Below are positions 23,344 to 32,934 of a DNA stretch of 58,042 nucleotides, piece by piece (positions within the stretch are counted from its first letter, which is position 1; every line of letters starts with the position of its first letter). The position numbers and the translations under genes are program-made. The DNA is from an uncultured Eubacterium sp. Its GTDB lineage: Bacteria; Bacillota; Clostridia; Oscillospirales; Acutalibacteraceae. The stretch lies in assembly GCA_944380635.1 (NCBI GenBank), contig CALWID010000014.1:1-58042 (forward strand), given 5' to 3'. The notes beneath the pieces were generated by a model. It had not been told where the DNA came from. It was given only the letters and a program-made list of their open reading frames with translations, and did no database searches.

Positions 23344-23537
23344 ACAATCCCTCAGTCAAAGCTAACGCTTTGCCAGCTCCCTTTACACAAGGGAGCCGAG
23401 GTTATAAACCACGGCGACCTTAGTTTTAATTGGCTCATTAAGTAAGGGAGCAGTTTCAACGCAAGTCGCTCCTACCTTACTGCCTCCCCTGTGTAAGGGG
23501 AGGTGGGTTGCCGCAGGCAACCCGGAGGGGTTGTTGT
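23344..23537. repeat. MITE-like palindromic intergenic repeat
   Basis: About 194 bp with imperfect ~54-bp terminal inverted repeats. The left end ACAATCCCTCAGTC..CAGCTCCCTTTACACAAGG mirrors the right end, whose complement begins ACAACCCCTCCGGG. Each end itself folds (AGCTCCCTT/AAGGGAGC and CCTCCCCT/AGGGGAGG). It has no coding capacity. Repeats with these CCCTC ends and CTCCCTT cores are, as I recall, widespread between genes in gut Clostridia and are probably non-autonomous transposon derivatives. The stretch between the tRNA terminator and the asparaginase gene holds nothing else. Confidence 0.75.
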
Positions 23538-23587
23538 AAGCTCCTAAAGCATAAAAATGTAATTTACATTAAAAGGTGATGGTAATT

Positions 23588-24574
23588 ATGGAAAAAATAA
23601 GCATAGAAGTTCTGCTGACGGGCGGCACTATCGGCAGCGCAGTTAAAGGCGGTATGATTTCACCGGCAGGCTCGCCTGCTGAAAAACTTAAAGCCTCGTA
23701 CAAAAATGCCGGCGGCAAAGCGGAATTTGAATTTGTTTCGCCGTATACTATACTGAGCGAAAATCTGAACGCGGATAATATCAACGCTCTTGTCAGCAGC
23801 GCTCTCGGCGCATATAAAAGCGGTTATGATAAAATTATTATATGCCACGGAACCGATACTTTGCAGTATTCCGCCGCCGCTGTTTTGTATGCTCTTGCGG
23901 GCGCGCACTGTTCCTGCGTTTTTGTATCAGCCGCAAAACCGCTTGACGCAGAGGGCACAAATGGTTTTGATAATTTCTGCGCCGCTGCCGCTTTTCTTGA
24001 AAACACGGATATGCCCGGTGTGTATGCCGCATATAAAAACGGGGGCGAAAATGCAAAAATACTGCCCGCCGCACGCCTTGCGCTGCACGCAGAGGGCGGC
24101 GAAAGCCTTAACTGCGTAAACGGCGAATATGCCGCCGAATTTATTAACGGTAAAATTATACCTAATCCGCAGTTTGTTTTTGCCGAAAGTAAAAATATCG
24201 GTTTTCCTGTCCATTTTAAAAACTTTTCGGGCGTTGAGATAATAACTGCGGCTCCCGGGCAGGAGTACGCGCCGTGCAAAAGCGGCACACGCGCGGCAAT
24301 TCTTAAGCCGTATCACTCCGGCACGCTTAATACGGCAAGCGCTGATTTCAGAAAGTTCTGCCAAAACGCCAAAGAAAGAAATATACCCCTTTTCGCCGTG
24401 GATATTAAGCCCGGCGCGCAGTATGAATCTTCATTTGAATTTGAAAAACTCGGCATAATTCCGATTGAAGGCGCGGCTTTCGCGGCAACATATATAAAGT
24501 TGTGGCTTGCCGGGGGCAAAAAAGGAAAAGAACTTGAGCAGTTTATTAAAACTTCATTCGCGGGGGAATTATAA
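23588..24574 (+). CDS. Asparaginase family protein (L-asparaginase)
   Basis: 328 residues from the ATG at 23588, which is preceded by AAAGGTGATGG; upstream in-frame GTG/ATG codons overlap that ribosome site. The catalytic threonines are visible: TGGTIG near residue 14 and the second motif CHGTDTLQYSAA. It hydrolyses asparagine to aspartate and ammonia; no signal peptide, so cytoplasmic (type I). The C-terminal small domain (about 205-328) is more diverged than usual, and a substrate other than asparagine, as for some asparaginase-like amidases, is possible. It stands alone between a MITE and the glycolytic genes. Confidence 0.88.
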   Translation: MEKISIEVLLTGGTIGSAVKGGMISPAGSPAEKLKASYKNAGGKAEFEFVSPYTILSENLNADNINALVSSALGAYKSGYDKIIICHGTDTLQYSAAAVLYALAGAHCSCVFVSAAKPLDAEGTNGFDNFCAAAAFLENTDMPGVYAAYKNGGENAKILPAARLALHAEGGESLNCVNGEYAAEFINGKIIPNPQFVFAESKNIGFPVHFKNFSGVEIITAAPGQEYAPCKSGTRAAILKPYHSGTLNTASADFRKFCQNAKERNIPLFAVDIKPGAQYESSFEFEKLGIIPIEGAAFAATYIKLWLAGGKKGKELEQFIKTSFAGEL

Positions 24575-24704
24575 ATATTTTTATGTTAAAATTGCGCCGC
24601 CTAAAGGCGAACAGCATGCGGTTTTTTCCGCCTAAGTGTAAAATTTTATTGAGTTTGACAAAAATTTGACGAATAACGGCTTTATTTTGGTGGAAAAATA
24701 TGTA

Positions 24705-24733
24705 TTGATTTTGCTTTGTATATACTTTATAAT
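24705..24733 (+). promoter_or_regulatory. Promoter of pgk
   Basis: TTGATT (24705-24710) and TATAAT (24728-24733), spacer 17. The -10 region is duplicated: ATATACTTTATA occurs twice in tandem (24720-24745), offering a second -10 thirteen bases later. The 24575-24700 stretch holds short GC-rich hairpins that may end the asparaginase transcript, but no gene. Confidence 0.6.
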
Positions 24734-24798
24734 ATACTTTATAATATTTGCGTAAAAAATTGTATATTAAAAATCTTAATGTTTGAGAGGTAGTTTAT

Positions 24799-25998
24799 AT
24801 GAACGCATTAAACAAAAAAACAGTTGAGGATATTGATGTATCCGGAAAAAAAGTTCTTGTTCGCTGCGATTTCAATGTTCCGCTTAAGGACGGCGAAATT
24901 ACTAACGACAAAAGAATAGTTGCGGCTCTGCCCACTATCAAATATCTTGTTGAGCACGGCGCAAAGGTTATTCTTTGCTCCCACCTTGGCAGACCAAAGG
25001 GCGAGTACAAGCCTGAATTCAGCCTTGCTCCGGTTGCAAAAAGGCTTTCAGAGTACCTTGGCAAAGAAGTTAAACTTGCAGAGGATGAAAATGTTGTAGG
25101 CGAAAACGCCAAGGCTATGGCTGCCGCTCTTAACGACGGCGATGTAATGCTTCTTGAAAATGTTCGTTTCAGAAAAGAAGAAACAAAGAATGAGGAAAAT
25201 TTCTCTAAAGAACTTGCCTCACTTGCCGATATTTTTGTAAACGACGCTTTCGGCACCGCTCACAGAGCGCACTGCTCAACAACCGGCGTTGCTTCATATC
25301 TGCCCGCAGTATGCGGATTCCTTATTCAAAAAGAGATAACCTTTATGGGCGGCGCTCTTTCAAACCCGAAGAGGCCTCTTGTTGCCATCCTTGGCGGCGC
25401 TAAGGTTTCAGATAAAATAGGCGTTATCACAAACCTTATTGATAAGTGCGATACTCTTATTATAGGCGGCGGTATGGCTTATACATTTATGAAATCTCTG
25501 GGCCATAAGATAGGTACTTCTCTTCTTGAGGAAGACCAGGTTGAAAATGCCGGCAAAATGATGGAAGAGGCTAAGGCAAAGGGCGTTAAATTCCTTATTC
25601 CCGTTGATAATAAAGTAGGTAAGGAATATGATGAAAATACAGAGGCTATGGTAGTAAACAGCGATGAAATTCCCGACGGCTGGATGGGTCTTGATATCGG
25701 CCCTAAAACCCAGAAGATTTTTGCTGACGCTATCCAGGGCGCAGGCACAATTATCTGGAACGGCCCTATGGGCGTTTCAGAGTGGGATAACTTTGCACAG
25801 GGCACTATTGCCGTTGCAAAGGCTGTTGCCGAATCAGGCGCAATCTCAATCGTAGGCGGCGGTGATTCCGTTGCCGCTGTAACAAAACTCGGTTTCAGCG
25901 ATAAGATGAGCCACATTTCAACAGGCGGCGGCGCTTCTCTTGAATTCCTTGAGGGCAAGGAACTTCCCGGCATTGCCGCTCTTATGGATAAAGACTGA
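24799..25998 (+). CDS. pgk: Phosphoglycerate kinase
   Basis: 399 residues, full length. Converts 1,3-bisphosphoglycerate and ADP to 3-phosphoglycerate and ATP in glycolysis, in the cytoplasm. Signatures present: [21 protein letters not shown] at the N-terminus, the substrate-binding [30 protein letters not shown], and the C-terminal nucleotide motif [13 protein letters not shown]. The codon pattern (many GCT, GGC, CTT) resembles ppdK and the ribosomal protein genes, pointing to high expression. It begins a glycolytic run with tpiA and gpmI; GAPDH is not adjacent. A GC-rich hairpin (26019-26037) without a T run separates it from tpiA and may tune readthrough or mRNA stability. Confidence 0.98.
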   Translation: MNALNKKTVEDIDVSGKKVLVRCDFNVPLKDGEITNDKRIVAALPTIKYLVEHGAKVILCSHLGRPKGEYKPEFSLAPVAKRLSEYLGKEVKLAEDENVVGENAKAMAAALNDGDVMLLENVRFRKEETKNEENFSKELASLADIFVNDAFGTAHRAHCSTTGVASYLPAVCGFLIQKEITFMGGALSNPKRPLVAILGGAKVSDKIGVITNLIDKCDTLIIGGGMAYTFMKSLGHKIGTSLLEEDQVENAGKMMEEAKAKGVKFLIPVDNKVGKEYDENTEAMVVNSDEIPDGWMGLDIGPKTQKIFADAIQGAGTIIWNGPMGVSEWDNFAQGTIAVAKAVAESGAISIVGGGDSVAAVTKLGFSDKMSHISTGGGASLEFLEGKELPGIAALMDKD

Positions 25999-26092
25999 TA
26001 ATAAAATCAGCGTACCAAGCCCGGCGCTTTGCCGGGCGCGGCCGCATTGTATATCAAAATTTTAAATTTTTTTAGATAAAAGAGGAATTGCT

Positions 26093-26860
26093 ATGAATAA
26101 ATCTCTTCGCAAGGCAGTAATTGCCGGTAACTGGAAAATGAATAACACTCCGTCCCAAACAACGGCTCTTATCAATGAGATGAAGCCGCTTGTTAAAGAC
26201 GCTGATTGCGATGTTATCATCTGCGCGCCGTTTGTTGACCTTACCGCAGCGCTTGAGGCGGCTAAAGGCTCAAACATTATGATAGGCGCGGAAAACTGCC
26301 ACTGGGCTGAAAGCGGCGCTTTCACCGGTGAAGTTTCAGCCGTTATGCTTAAGGAAATGGGCGTGCCTTATGTTATTATAGGCCATTCCGAGCGCAGGCA
26401 GTATTTTGGCGAAACAGATGAAACGGTAAATAAAAGAGTGCGCGCGGCGCTTAACGCAGGGCTTAAGGTAATCCTTTGCGTAGGTGAAGTTCTTGAGCAG
26501 AGAGAGCAGGGCGTAACTTTTGAAGTTGTGGGAATGCAGACCAAAATTGCTCTTCAGGGCGTTACGGCTGATGAACTTAAAAATGTTATAATCGCTTATG
26601 AGCCTGTATGGGCTATCGGCACGGGCAAGACTGCTACTGCTGAGCAGGCGGATGAAGTTAACGGCTATATCCGCAAGGTTGTTGAAGAACTTTACGGCAA
26701 AGACGCGGCGGACGCTTTCGTTGTTCAGTACGGCGGCTCAATGAATGCCAAGAACGCAGAGGAACTTCTTGCCAAGGAAAATGTGGACGGCGGCCTTATC
26801 GGCGGCGCTTCACTTAAAGCGCAGGATTTCTCGGTTATTGTTAAAGCGGCGTCTAAATAA
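26093..26860 (+). CDS. tpiA: Triosephosphate isomerase
   Basis: 255 residues. Interconverts dihydroxyacetone phosphate and glyceraldehyde-3-phosphate. The catalytic residues are Lys15 (AGNWKMN), His98 (IIGHSERR) and Glu170 (AYEPVWAIGTGKTA), with the mobile loop directly after Glu170 and the phosphate-binding GGSMNAKN and GGLIGGASL near the C-terminus. The ribosome site AGAGGAATT precedes ATG. It lies 94 bases after pgk on the same strand and is probably cotranscribed; a hairpin terminator or attenuator follows before gpmI. Confidence 0.98.
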   Translation: MNKSLRKAVIAGNWKMNNTPSQTTALINEMKPLVKDADCDVIICAPFVDLTAALEAAKGSNIMIGAENCHWAESGAFTGEVSAVMLKEMGVPYVIIGHSERRQYFGETDETVNKRVRAALNAGLKVILCVGEVLEQREQGVTFEVVGMQTKIALQGVTADELKNVIIAYEPVWAIGTGKTATAEQADEVNGYIRKVVEELYGKDAADAFVVQYGGSMNAKNAEELLAKENVDGGLIGGASLKAQDFSVIVKAASK

Positions 26861-26865
26861 AATCA

Positions 26866-26893
26866 AAAAGCCCTCCTCAAGAGGGCTTTTAAT
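26866..26893 (+). terminator. Terminator between tpiA and gpmI
   Basis: AAAAGCCCTC pairs with GAGGGCTTTT, followed by a T/A-rich tail. It may be only partly efficient, because gpmI lies 57 bases on without an obvious strong promoter. Confidence 0.75.
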
Positions 26894-26946
26894 ATATATC
26901 TTATTATTAATACAGAATTTCATCTCAGTTTAGGAGGAAGATACTG

Positions 26947-28476
26947 ATGAAAAAACCGGTTGTATTATGTATTATGGACGGTTACGGAATTAATAAATCA
27001 GATAAGGGCAACGCCATTGCAATGGCTAAAAAGCCTAATCTTGATAAACTTATGGCTCAGTGCCCCATGACTCAGATTGGTGCGTCAGGGCTTGATGTAG
27101 GTCTGCCGGACGGCCAGATGGGAAACAGCGAAGTCGGCCACACAAATATAGGCGCCGGCAGAGTAGTTTATCAGCCGCTCACAAGAATTACAAAGGCTTT
27201 TGAGGACGGCGACGCTTATAAAAACGAAGTGCTTGTTAACGCAATGGAAAATGCAAAGGGCAGGGCGCTTCACCTGATAGGGCTTGTTTCACCCGGCGGC
27301 GTTCACAGCCACACTCAGCACCTTTACGGACTTATGGAAATGGCTAAAAAGCACGGTGTTGAAAATGTTTATATTCATGCTATTCTTGACGGCCGTGATG
27401 TTCCGCCCGCGTCCGCGGCAGATGACCTTAAGGAACTTGAGGATAAGATTGCCGAAATAGGCGTAGGCAAAATTGCCACCGTTACAGGCAGATTTTACGC
27501 TATGGACAGGGATAATATCTGGAACAGGGTTGAAAAAGCGTATGCGGCGTTTGTTTACGGCGAGGGCATTCAGGCAGACGACCCGATAAAAGCCGTTAAG
27601 GAATCTTATGAAACTATTGATGAGGACGGCAAACACCTTACTGATGAATTTGTTATCCCAACCGTTATCGGCGGCGAAGAGGGCAGAGTAAAGGCAAATG
27701 ACAGCGTTATCTTCTTTAACTTCCGCCCGGACAGAGCCAGGGAAATTACAAGAGCGTTTGTTGACCCCGATTTTACCGGCTTTGAAAGAAAGAACGGATT
27801 TTTCCCGCTTAATTATGTATGTATGACTCAGTATGATGAGGAAATGCCGAATGTAAGCGTTGCTTTCCCGCCCGAAACGCTTAAAAACACCTTTGGCGAA
27901 TATATTTCAAATCTCGGCAAAACCCAACTTAGGATTGCTGAAACTCAAAAATACGCGCATGTTACATTTTTCTTTAACGGCGGCGAGGAAAAGCAGTATC
28001 CCGGCGAGGACAGAATACTTGTTGATTCACCTAAAATTTCAACATTTGACCTTATGCCTGAAATGAGCGCGCCGGAAGTTTCCGAAAAACTTAACGCCGC
28101 TGTAAGAAGCGGAAAGTATGACGCTGTTATAGTAAACTTTGCAAACTGCGATATGGTTGGCCATACGGGAATTATTCCGGCGGCAGTAAAGGCTGTTGAA
28201 ACGGTTGATTCCTGCGTAGGTTCGCTTGCCCAGGCTGTTAAAGAGATGGACGGCGTGCTGCTTGTTACGGCAGACCACGGCAATGCGGATAAAATGCTTG
28301 ATGAAGACGGCGAACCGTTTACCGCTCACACAACAAATCCTGTTCCGTTTATAGTTGTAAACTATCCGTGCAAACTGCGCGAGGGCGGCAGGCTTTGCGA
28401 TATTGCACCCACAATGCTTAAAATTATGGGCCTTGAGCAGCCGGCTGAAATGACGGGAGAGTCAATTATATTATAA
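26947..28476 (+). CDS. gpmI: 2,3-bisphosphoglycerate-independent phosphoglycerate mutase
   Basis: 509 residues, the normal length for the cofactor-independent, manganese-dependent enzyme. The phosphoserine nucleophile is Ser61 in QMGNSEVGHTNIGAG; metal ligands occur in IMDGYGIN at the N-terminus and DMVGHTG and TADHGNADKM near the C-terminus. It converts 3- to 2-phosphoglycerate in glycolysis. A near-perfect TTTAGGAGGAAG ribosome site sits before ATG. Third of the glycolytic run pgk-tpiA-gpmI. The frame ends ESIIL, as the family does. Confidence 0.98.
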   Translation: MKKPVVLCIMDGYGINKSDKGNAIAMAKKPNLDKLMAQCPMTQIGASGLDVGLPDGQMGNSEVGHTNIGAGRVVYQPLTRITKAFEDGDAYKNEVLVNAMENAKGRALHLIGLVSPGGVHSHTQHLYGLMEMAKKHGVENVYIHAILDGRDVPPASAADDLKELEDKIAEIGVGKIATVTGRFYAMDRDNIWNRVEKAYAAFVYGEGIQADDPIKAVKESYETIDEDGKHLTDEFVIPTVIGGEEGRVKANDSVIFFNFRPDRAREITRAFVDPDFTGFERKNGFFPLNYVCMTQYDEEMPNVSVAFPPETLKNTFGEYISNLGKTQLRIAETQKYAHVTFFFNGGEEKQYPGEDRILVDSPKISTFDLMPEMSAPEVSEKLNAAVRSGKYDAVIVNFANCDMVGHTGIIPAAVKAVETVDSCVGSLAQAVKEMDGVLLVTADHGNADKMLDEDGEPFTAHTTNPVPFIVVNYPCKLREGGRLCDIAPTMLKIMGLEQPAEMTGESIIL

Positions 28477-28712
28477 TTTTTCCCGATTTTAAGAGGACGC
28501 TGAAAACTCTTTTTTCGGCTGTATTACCGTGTTTTTGGGCTTAAATGTTTTTTATGCCCGGTTTTACTTGCCCAAAATAAATGAACGATTTTTTTAAAGT
28601 ATTTAGATAAATTATGAACATTTCATAAATTTTCATAACTAATACTAAATCCAATAGAAGGTCATTCCATTGCAAGCGTAAAATATGGTAATATTTCTCA
28701 CGGGGTGTTATT

Positions 28713-29051
28713 ATGAAGAAAATAGACAAGCAGGCTATACTCGGCCTGCGCATTATGCAGAGGAGAAAGCAACTCGGCATTAACCAAAGTGAACTCGCAG
28801 AACAAATTGGTTTAAGCGAGCACCAGATTTCAAATATTGAAACCGGCAGAAGTTATCCGAGAATGAAAAGTTTTATCCGTATCTGTGAAATCCTTGAGGT
28901 GAACGCCGATTACTTTATTTCCGGCGCTATGAAAGATGATATTGATGAAAATATTATTGATATGATTTCATCTCTTTCAGAAGAAGAGCAGAAAACTGTT
29001 TGGAAACTGCTTGATACTTATATTCACCGCAATGATGATTCAAGAGTGTAA
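28713..29051 (+). CDS. XRE-family HTH transcriptional regulator
   Basis: 112 residues. Residues 10-65 form a Cro/C1-type helix-turn-helix: LRIMQRRKQLGINQSELAEQ, then IGLSEHQISNIETGRSYP with the recognition helix. The C-terminal part (66-112) is acidic, with SSLSEEEQKTVWKLLDTYI, a helical tail seen in many small clostridial regulators. A ribosome site GGGGTG precedes ATG. It is monocistronic with its own terminator; the 230-base gap before it (28477-28712) is AT-rich with no gene I can see. Targets unknown. Confidence 0.88.
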   Translation: MKKIDKQAILGLRIMQRRKQLGINQSELAEQIGLSEHQISNIETGRSYPRMKSFIRICEILEVNADYFISGAMKDDIDENIIDMISSLSEEEQKTVWKLLDTYIHRNDDSRV

Positions 29052-29057
29052 AAAATA

Positions 29058-29090
29058 AAAAATCCGGCGGAAAACACCGTCGGATTTTTT
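29058..29090 (+). terminator. Terminator of the XRE gene
   Basis: AAAAATCCGGCGG pairs with CCGTCGGATTTTT (one mismatch) around a 6-nt loop, then T6. Confidence 0.85.
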
Positions 29091-29186
29091 ATTGCTTATT
29101 CGCTTTGCAACTGTTAAAATAAAAGTAAAGTAAATAAGTAAAAATGTTATTATAAGATTATAAATCGGTTAAAGGGGCGGAGATTA

Positions 29187-29651
29187 ATGATTTTTGATAA
29201 AGCGCAGAATATGGCGCAGTATTATGACGGCGCGCCGCTGCTTGAAAAGTGCGCTGATTTCATTAAGAAGTTTGAAAATGAAAACCTGCCAGACGGTTCT
29301 TATGAGATAGATTCAGACAGAGTTTTTGCAAATATTCAGTCTTACCGCACAAAGCCGCAGAGTGAGGACAGCCGCTTTGAGGCGCACAAAAAATATATAG
29401 ATGTTCAGTATATTGTTTCCGGCATAGAAAAAATTCGCTGGGCAAAACTCGGCGATCTTACTCAAACGGAAGAAAGGTATTCAAAGGGGCAGGATATTGC
29501 CTTTTATACGGGAAACGCAAAATTTGATTTTGTGCTTACAAAAGGCACTTTTCTTATGCTTTATCCGCAGGACGCTCATATGCCCGGCCTAAGTGATGAA
29601 AAAGATGTGAATGTAAGAAAAATTGTGTTTAAAATAATTGCAGATGAGTAA
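29187..29651 (+). CDS. YhcH/YjgK/YiaL family protein (DUF386)
   Basis: 154 residues with the cupin-like fold of this family: FEAHKKYIDVQYIVSGIEKI in the centre, followed by a strand rich in small residues and FLMLYPQDAHMPGL, whose His and acidic residues usually bind a metal ion. Members are linked to catabolism of sialic acid, sugar acids or beta-galactosides and are thought to act on a sugar anomer, but the reaction is uncertain. A good ribosome site AAAGGGGCGGAG precedes ATG. It converges on a LysR gene 13 bases away. No sugar operon lies next to it here, so context adds little. Confidence 0.88.
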   Translation: MIFDKAQNMAQYYDGAPLLEKCADFIKKFENENLPDGSYEIDSDRVFANIQSYRTKPQSEDSRFEAHKKYIDVQYIVSGIEKIRWAKLGDLTQTEERYSKGQDIAFYTGNAKFDFVLTKGTFLMLYPQDAHMPGLSDEKDVNVRKIVFKIIADE

Positions 29652-29664
29652 AACGCGCGGTGGA

Positions 29665-30549
29665 TTAATTTTCGCCGAGAACGCTCAGTGTTATTTCTAT
29701 AAACCGCTTTAAAACGGGGTTCGATTTTAAAGTTGAATAGTAAATGCCGAATGAAACCGGGGCGGAGTCTGAAATCGGAATGAATTTCAGGCTTTCGTCC
29801 TTTTTTGCGGGCAAATCCGGCTGCACACAATAGCAAAGCCCCGCCTGCACAAGCGGTTTTGCACATTCATAATTATCGCAAAGATATATCTGGCTCTGTT
29901 TAAGCGTTGCAGAGGCGTCGGTTACCACCTTGTAAATTTCCGGCATATCGCGCTGGCGCGAAATAAGGGCAATGCTTTTTCCTTTTAAATCATCAATTTT
30001 CAGGGAATCGTGTTTTGCAAATTCACTATCCGGCGAGCAAACGCAGCAAAGGCTGCTTTTTTTCAGTTCTTTATATATTATGCGGTTGTGCGCAGGCACA
30101 TCTGCTTTGTATGAAAAAATAACATCCACCGTTTCGTTTTCCGTAAGCGCTGAAACAGTCATAAACGGCGTTATTTTAACAACGGGGCGGCACTGCGGCA
30201 GTTCCTTTGCCACGCGGCGCAAAACGGGCGGCAGGGTTTTGGTTATAGGAATGCTGCGGCAGGTTATGCCGATCGGCAGCACTTCAGCCGCGCTTTTATC
30301 GCTTATTCTTGCCTTTGCCGTGTTAAGTATTTTCAGCGCGTCAGACGCAGGGCCTATAAACCGTATACCGTCCCTTGTAAGTTCCACGCTCTTGCTTGTT
30401 CGGTTAAAAAGTTTTGTGCCGAGTTCTGATTCAAGCGAATTTATCTGGTGGCTGACGGCAGGCTGGGTCATTCGCAGTTTTTCCGCCGCGCGTGAAAAAT
30501 TCAGGCAGGCGGAAACCTCCATAAAGCATTCAAGTTGAACTGTATTCAT
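29665..30549 (-). CDS. LysR-family transcriptional regulator
   Basis: 294 residues. The N-terminal winged helix (1-60) reads LECFMEVSACLNFSRAAEKL and TQPAVSHQINSLESELGTKLFNR, the LysR signature. The remainder (90-294) is a periplasmic-binding-protein-like effector domain, here shifted in sequence from well-known members. LysR proteins act as tetramers, often on a divergent gene; the divergent neighbour is a MarR gene heading an ABC exporter operon (spacing 204 bases). The intergenic DNA contains AT-rich dyads such as ATAGATAATAAACTAT that could be T-N11-A sites. The effector is unknown. Confidence 0.9.
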   Translation of the reverse strand: MNTVQLECFMEVSACLNFSRAAEKLRMTQPAVSHQINSLESELGTKLFNRTSKSVELTRDGIRFIGPASDALKILNTAKARISDKSAAEVLPIGITCRSIPITKTLPPVLRRVAKELPQCRPVVKITPFMTVSALTENETVDVIFSYKADVPAHNRIIYKELKKSSLCCVCSPDSEFAKHDSLKIDDLKGKSIALISRQRDMPEIYKVVTDASATLKQSQIYLCDNYECAKPLVQAGLCYCVQPDLPAKKDESLKFIPISDSAPVSFGIYYSTLKSNPVLKRFIEITLSVLGEN

Positions 30550-30753
30550 TAAATATCACCCGCTTGTTAATAATTTATCAATTAAATATTTATCAATAAA
30601 CATCTTTTATAGATAATAAACTATTTTTATTTGAAAATCAAGCGGATTTGTGATATATATTTATATGTAATTATTTGTTTGCGCGTTAATTGTAAGCGGG
30701 CAAACTTTTACAAGAAGGTGGTATCAATACAAACAAAAGAGGAAATCATAAAG

Positions 30754-31179
30754 TTGAACAAAGATATTTCCATATCTATAGATAAGTATATGGATATCCG
30801 CACCGAAAAGTTTGGCCTTACGGCGGCGCAGGGAATACTGCTGCTTTATGTTGCCGACAACGGCGGTGTAAATGTTTCACAACTTAAAAAATTTGTGGAT
30901 ACCTCTAAAAGCACTGTTTCAGCCACGCTTAAAAGGCTCTGCGGCAAGGGCTTTGTAACCCTTGAGACTTTGGCAGACGATAACAGGCAGAAAAAAGTTG
31001 TACCCACCGAAAAAGCGCTTCGTGTTAAAAACAGCCTTTCCCGTGAATTTACCGCTATTTGCGATGAACTTTTCGGCGGCTTTTCGCAGGAGGAACTGAA
31101 TACAGTTTTTAAATTTCAGCAAACTGTTATTGAGCGCGCACGCAGCGGCTTTAAAAACTATATGGAAACGGAGGAATAA
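30754..31179 (+). CDS. MarR-family transcriptional regulator
   Basis: About 141 residues if begun at the TTG at 30754, which is 10 bases after AGAGGA; a longer version from GTG/ATG codons further upstream is possible, but its N-terminus has no MarR similarity. The winged-helix core is GLTAAQGILLLYVADNGG, then VNVSQLKKFVDTSKSTVSATL with the recognition helix and the wing LADDNRQKKVVPTEKAL. It is followed 2 bases later by the first of two ABC exporter subunits. The arrangement matches the common MarR/LmrR-type control of heterodimeric multidrug ABC exporters, in which drug binding relieves repression. Confidence 0.88.
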   Translation: MNKDISISIDKYMDIRTEKFGLTAAQGILLLYVADNGGVNVSQLKKFVDTSKSTVSATLKRLCGKGFVTLETLADDNRQKKVVPTEKALRVKNSLSREFTAICDELFGGFSQEELNTVFKFQQTVIERARSGFKNYMETEE

Positions 31180-31181
31180 CA

Positions 31182-32915
31182 GTGAAAACAGTACTTAAAT
31201 ATGTTAAGAATTATAAAAAAGATTCATTCTTAACTATCTTTTTCACCATGCTGGAAGTTATTATGGAAGTTTTGCTGCCGTTTGTAATGTCTTACATAAT
31301 TGATGACGGTATTGAAGCAGGAAACATAAATAATGTTTATCTTTTCGGCGGCATAATGCTGGTTATGGCGGCTTTCAGCCTTGCTTTCGGCGCACTCGGC
31401 GGAAGATATGTTGCAAGGGCGTCTTCCGGATTTGCCGCTAACCTAAGAAAGGGCATATATGATAAGGTTCAAACATTTTCCTTTTCAAATATAGACCATT
31501 TCAGCACGGCAAGCCTTGTAACACGAATGACAACGGATGTTACAAATATTCAAAACGCTTATATGATGACTTTAAGAATTGCCACAAGGTCGCCGCTTAC
31601 TCTTATCTTTAGTTGGATAATGTGTTTCTTTATCAGCAAGAAGATAAGCCTTGTGTTCTTTGTTGCAATTATTCTGCTCGGCTGCGTGCTTGCAATTATC
31701 ATTAAAGCGTCGCTCAAATATTTTGATAAGGCTTTTGATACATATGATAAGGTAAATTCCGATATTCAGGAAAATATCTCCGCAATCAGGGTTGTAAAAT
31801 CATATGTGCGTGAAGAGCACGAAATCAAAAAGTTTGATAAGGTAGTTAAACTCCTTAAAAAATTCTTTATTAAAGCGGAAAGTTATTTAACCCTTAACTC
31901 GCCCGCACTTATGATATGTGTTTACGGCTGCACTATTGCCATTTCCTGGTTTGCCGCTCATTATATCATTGCCGGCGATATGACAACGGGTAATCTTACT
32001 ACTCTTCTTTCATACATAATGCAGATACTTATGAGCCTTATGATGCTCAGTATGATATTTGTTATGATAGCAATGAGTTCAGCAAGCGTTCACCGTATTG
32101 CTCAGGTAATTAACGAGCAGCCTGATATTCACAATCCGGAAAATCCCGTTGAGGAAGTTAAGGACGGCAGTATTGATTTTAATCATGTAAACTTTTCTTA
32201 CAGAAAAGACAGCGATAAGAACGCTTTGAATGATATTGATATTCATATTAAATCGGGTGAAACCATAGGTATTATCGGCGGCACGGGCAGCGGCAAGAGC
32301 AGTTTTGTAAATCTTATCTGCCGCCTTTATGATGTAAGTTCCGGCAGCGTATGCGTCGGCGGAGTTGATGTTAGGAATTACGATACGGAAGCGCTCAGAA
32401 ATCAGGTTTCTGTTGTGCTGCAAAAGAATGTGCTTTTCTCCGGCTCAATTCTTGATAACCTCAGGTGGGGCAATCCTAACGCCACTGAGGAAGAATGTAT
32501 AGAGGCGTGCAAATCCGCCTGCGCTGATGAATTTATTGAGCGTATGCCGGATAAATACAATACATTTATAGAGCGCGGCGGCACGAATGTTTCCGGCGGC
32601 CAGAAACAGAGGCTCTGTATTGCCAGGGCGCTGCTTAAAAAGCCTAAAGTTCTTATCCTTGATGATTCCACTTCCGCTGTTGATACAGCAACGGACGCCA
32701 AGATTCGCGAGGCGTTCAGAACAAAGATTCCGAATACTACAAAGATAATTATTGCCCAGCGTATTTCCAGCGTTAAGGACGCGGACAGAATTATCGTGCT
32801 TGACGAGGGCAGGGTAAACGGATTTGATACACATGAAAACCTTTTGAAGAATAACGATATATACAGCGAAATCTTCGAGTCCCAGCAGGGCGGCGGAGAT
32901 TTTGACCAGCAGTAA
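31182..32915 (+). CDS. Heterodimeric ABC multidrug exporter, subunit 1 (degenerate-site half)
   Basis: 577 residues: six-helix transmembrane domain (1-320) fused to an ATPase. Walker A is GGTGSGKSSFVNL, the signature VSGGQKQRLCIARALL, and Walker B LILDDSTSAVD, in which the catalytic Glu is replaced by Asp. That substitution marks one half of asymmetric exporters such as BmrCD, LmrCD and TM287/288, where one ATP site is non-hydrolytic. The start is a GTG with GGAGGAATAACA upstream. It partners with the next gene in the inner membrane and probably exports drugs or lipids. Operon: MarR, this gene, partner. Confidence 0.93.
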   Translation: MKTVLKYVKNYKKDSFLTIFFTMLEVIMEVLLPFVMSYIIDDGIEAGNINNVYLFGGIMLVMAAFSLAFGALGGRYVARASSGFAANLRKGIYDKVQTFSFSNIDHFSTASLVTRMTTDVTNIQNAYMMTLRIATRSPLTLIFSWIMCFFISKKISLVFFVAIILLGCVLAIIIKASLKYFDKAFDTYDKVNSDIQENISAIRVVKSYVREEHEIKKFDKVVKLLKKFFIKAESYLTLNSPALMICVYGCTIAISWFAAHYIIAGDMTTGNLTTLLSYIMQILMSLMMLSMIFVMIAMSSASVHRIAQVINEQPDIHNPENPVEEVKDGSIDFNHVNFSYRKDSDKNALNDIDIHIKSGETIGIIGGTGSGKSSFVNLICRLYDVSSGSVCVGGVDVRNYDTEALRNQVSVVLQKNVLFSGSILDNLRWGNPNATEEECIEACKSACADEFIERMPDKYNTFIERGGTNVSGGQKQRLCIARALLKKPKVLILDDSTSAVDTATDAKIREAFRTKIPNTTKIIIAQRISSVKDADRIIVLDEGRVNGFDTHENLLKNNDIYSEIFESQQGGGDFDQQ

Positions 32916-32934
32916 GAAAGGGGGGCGCATTATT

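Noticed and set aside
26019-26037. Terminator between pgk and tpiA
   Set aside because: The GC-rich hairpin has no T run and tpiA follows closely without its own obvious promoter, so transcription probably continues.
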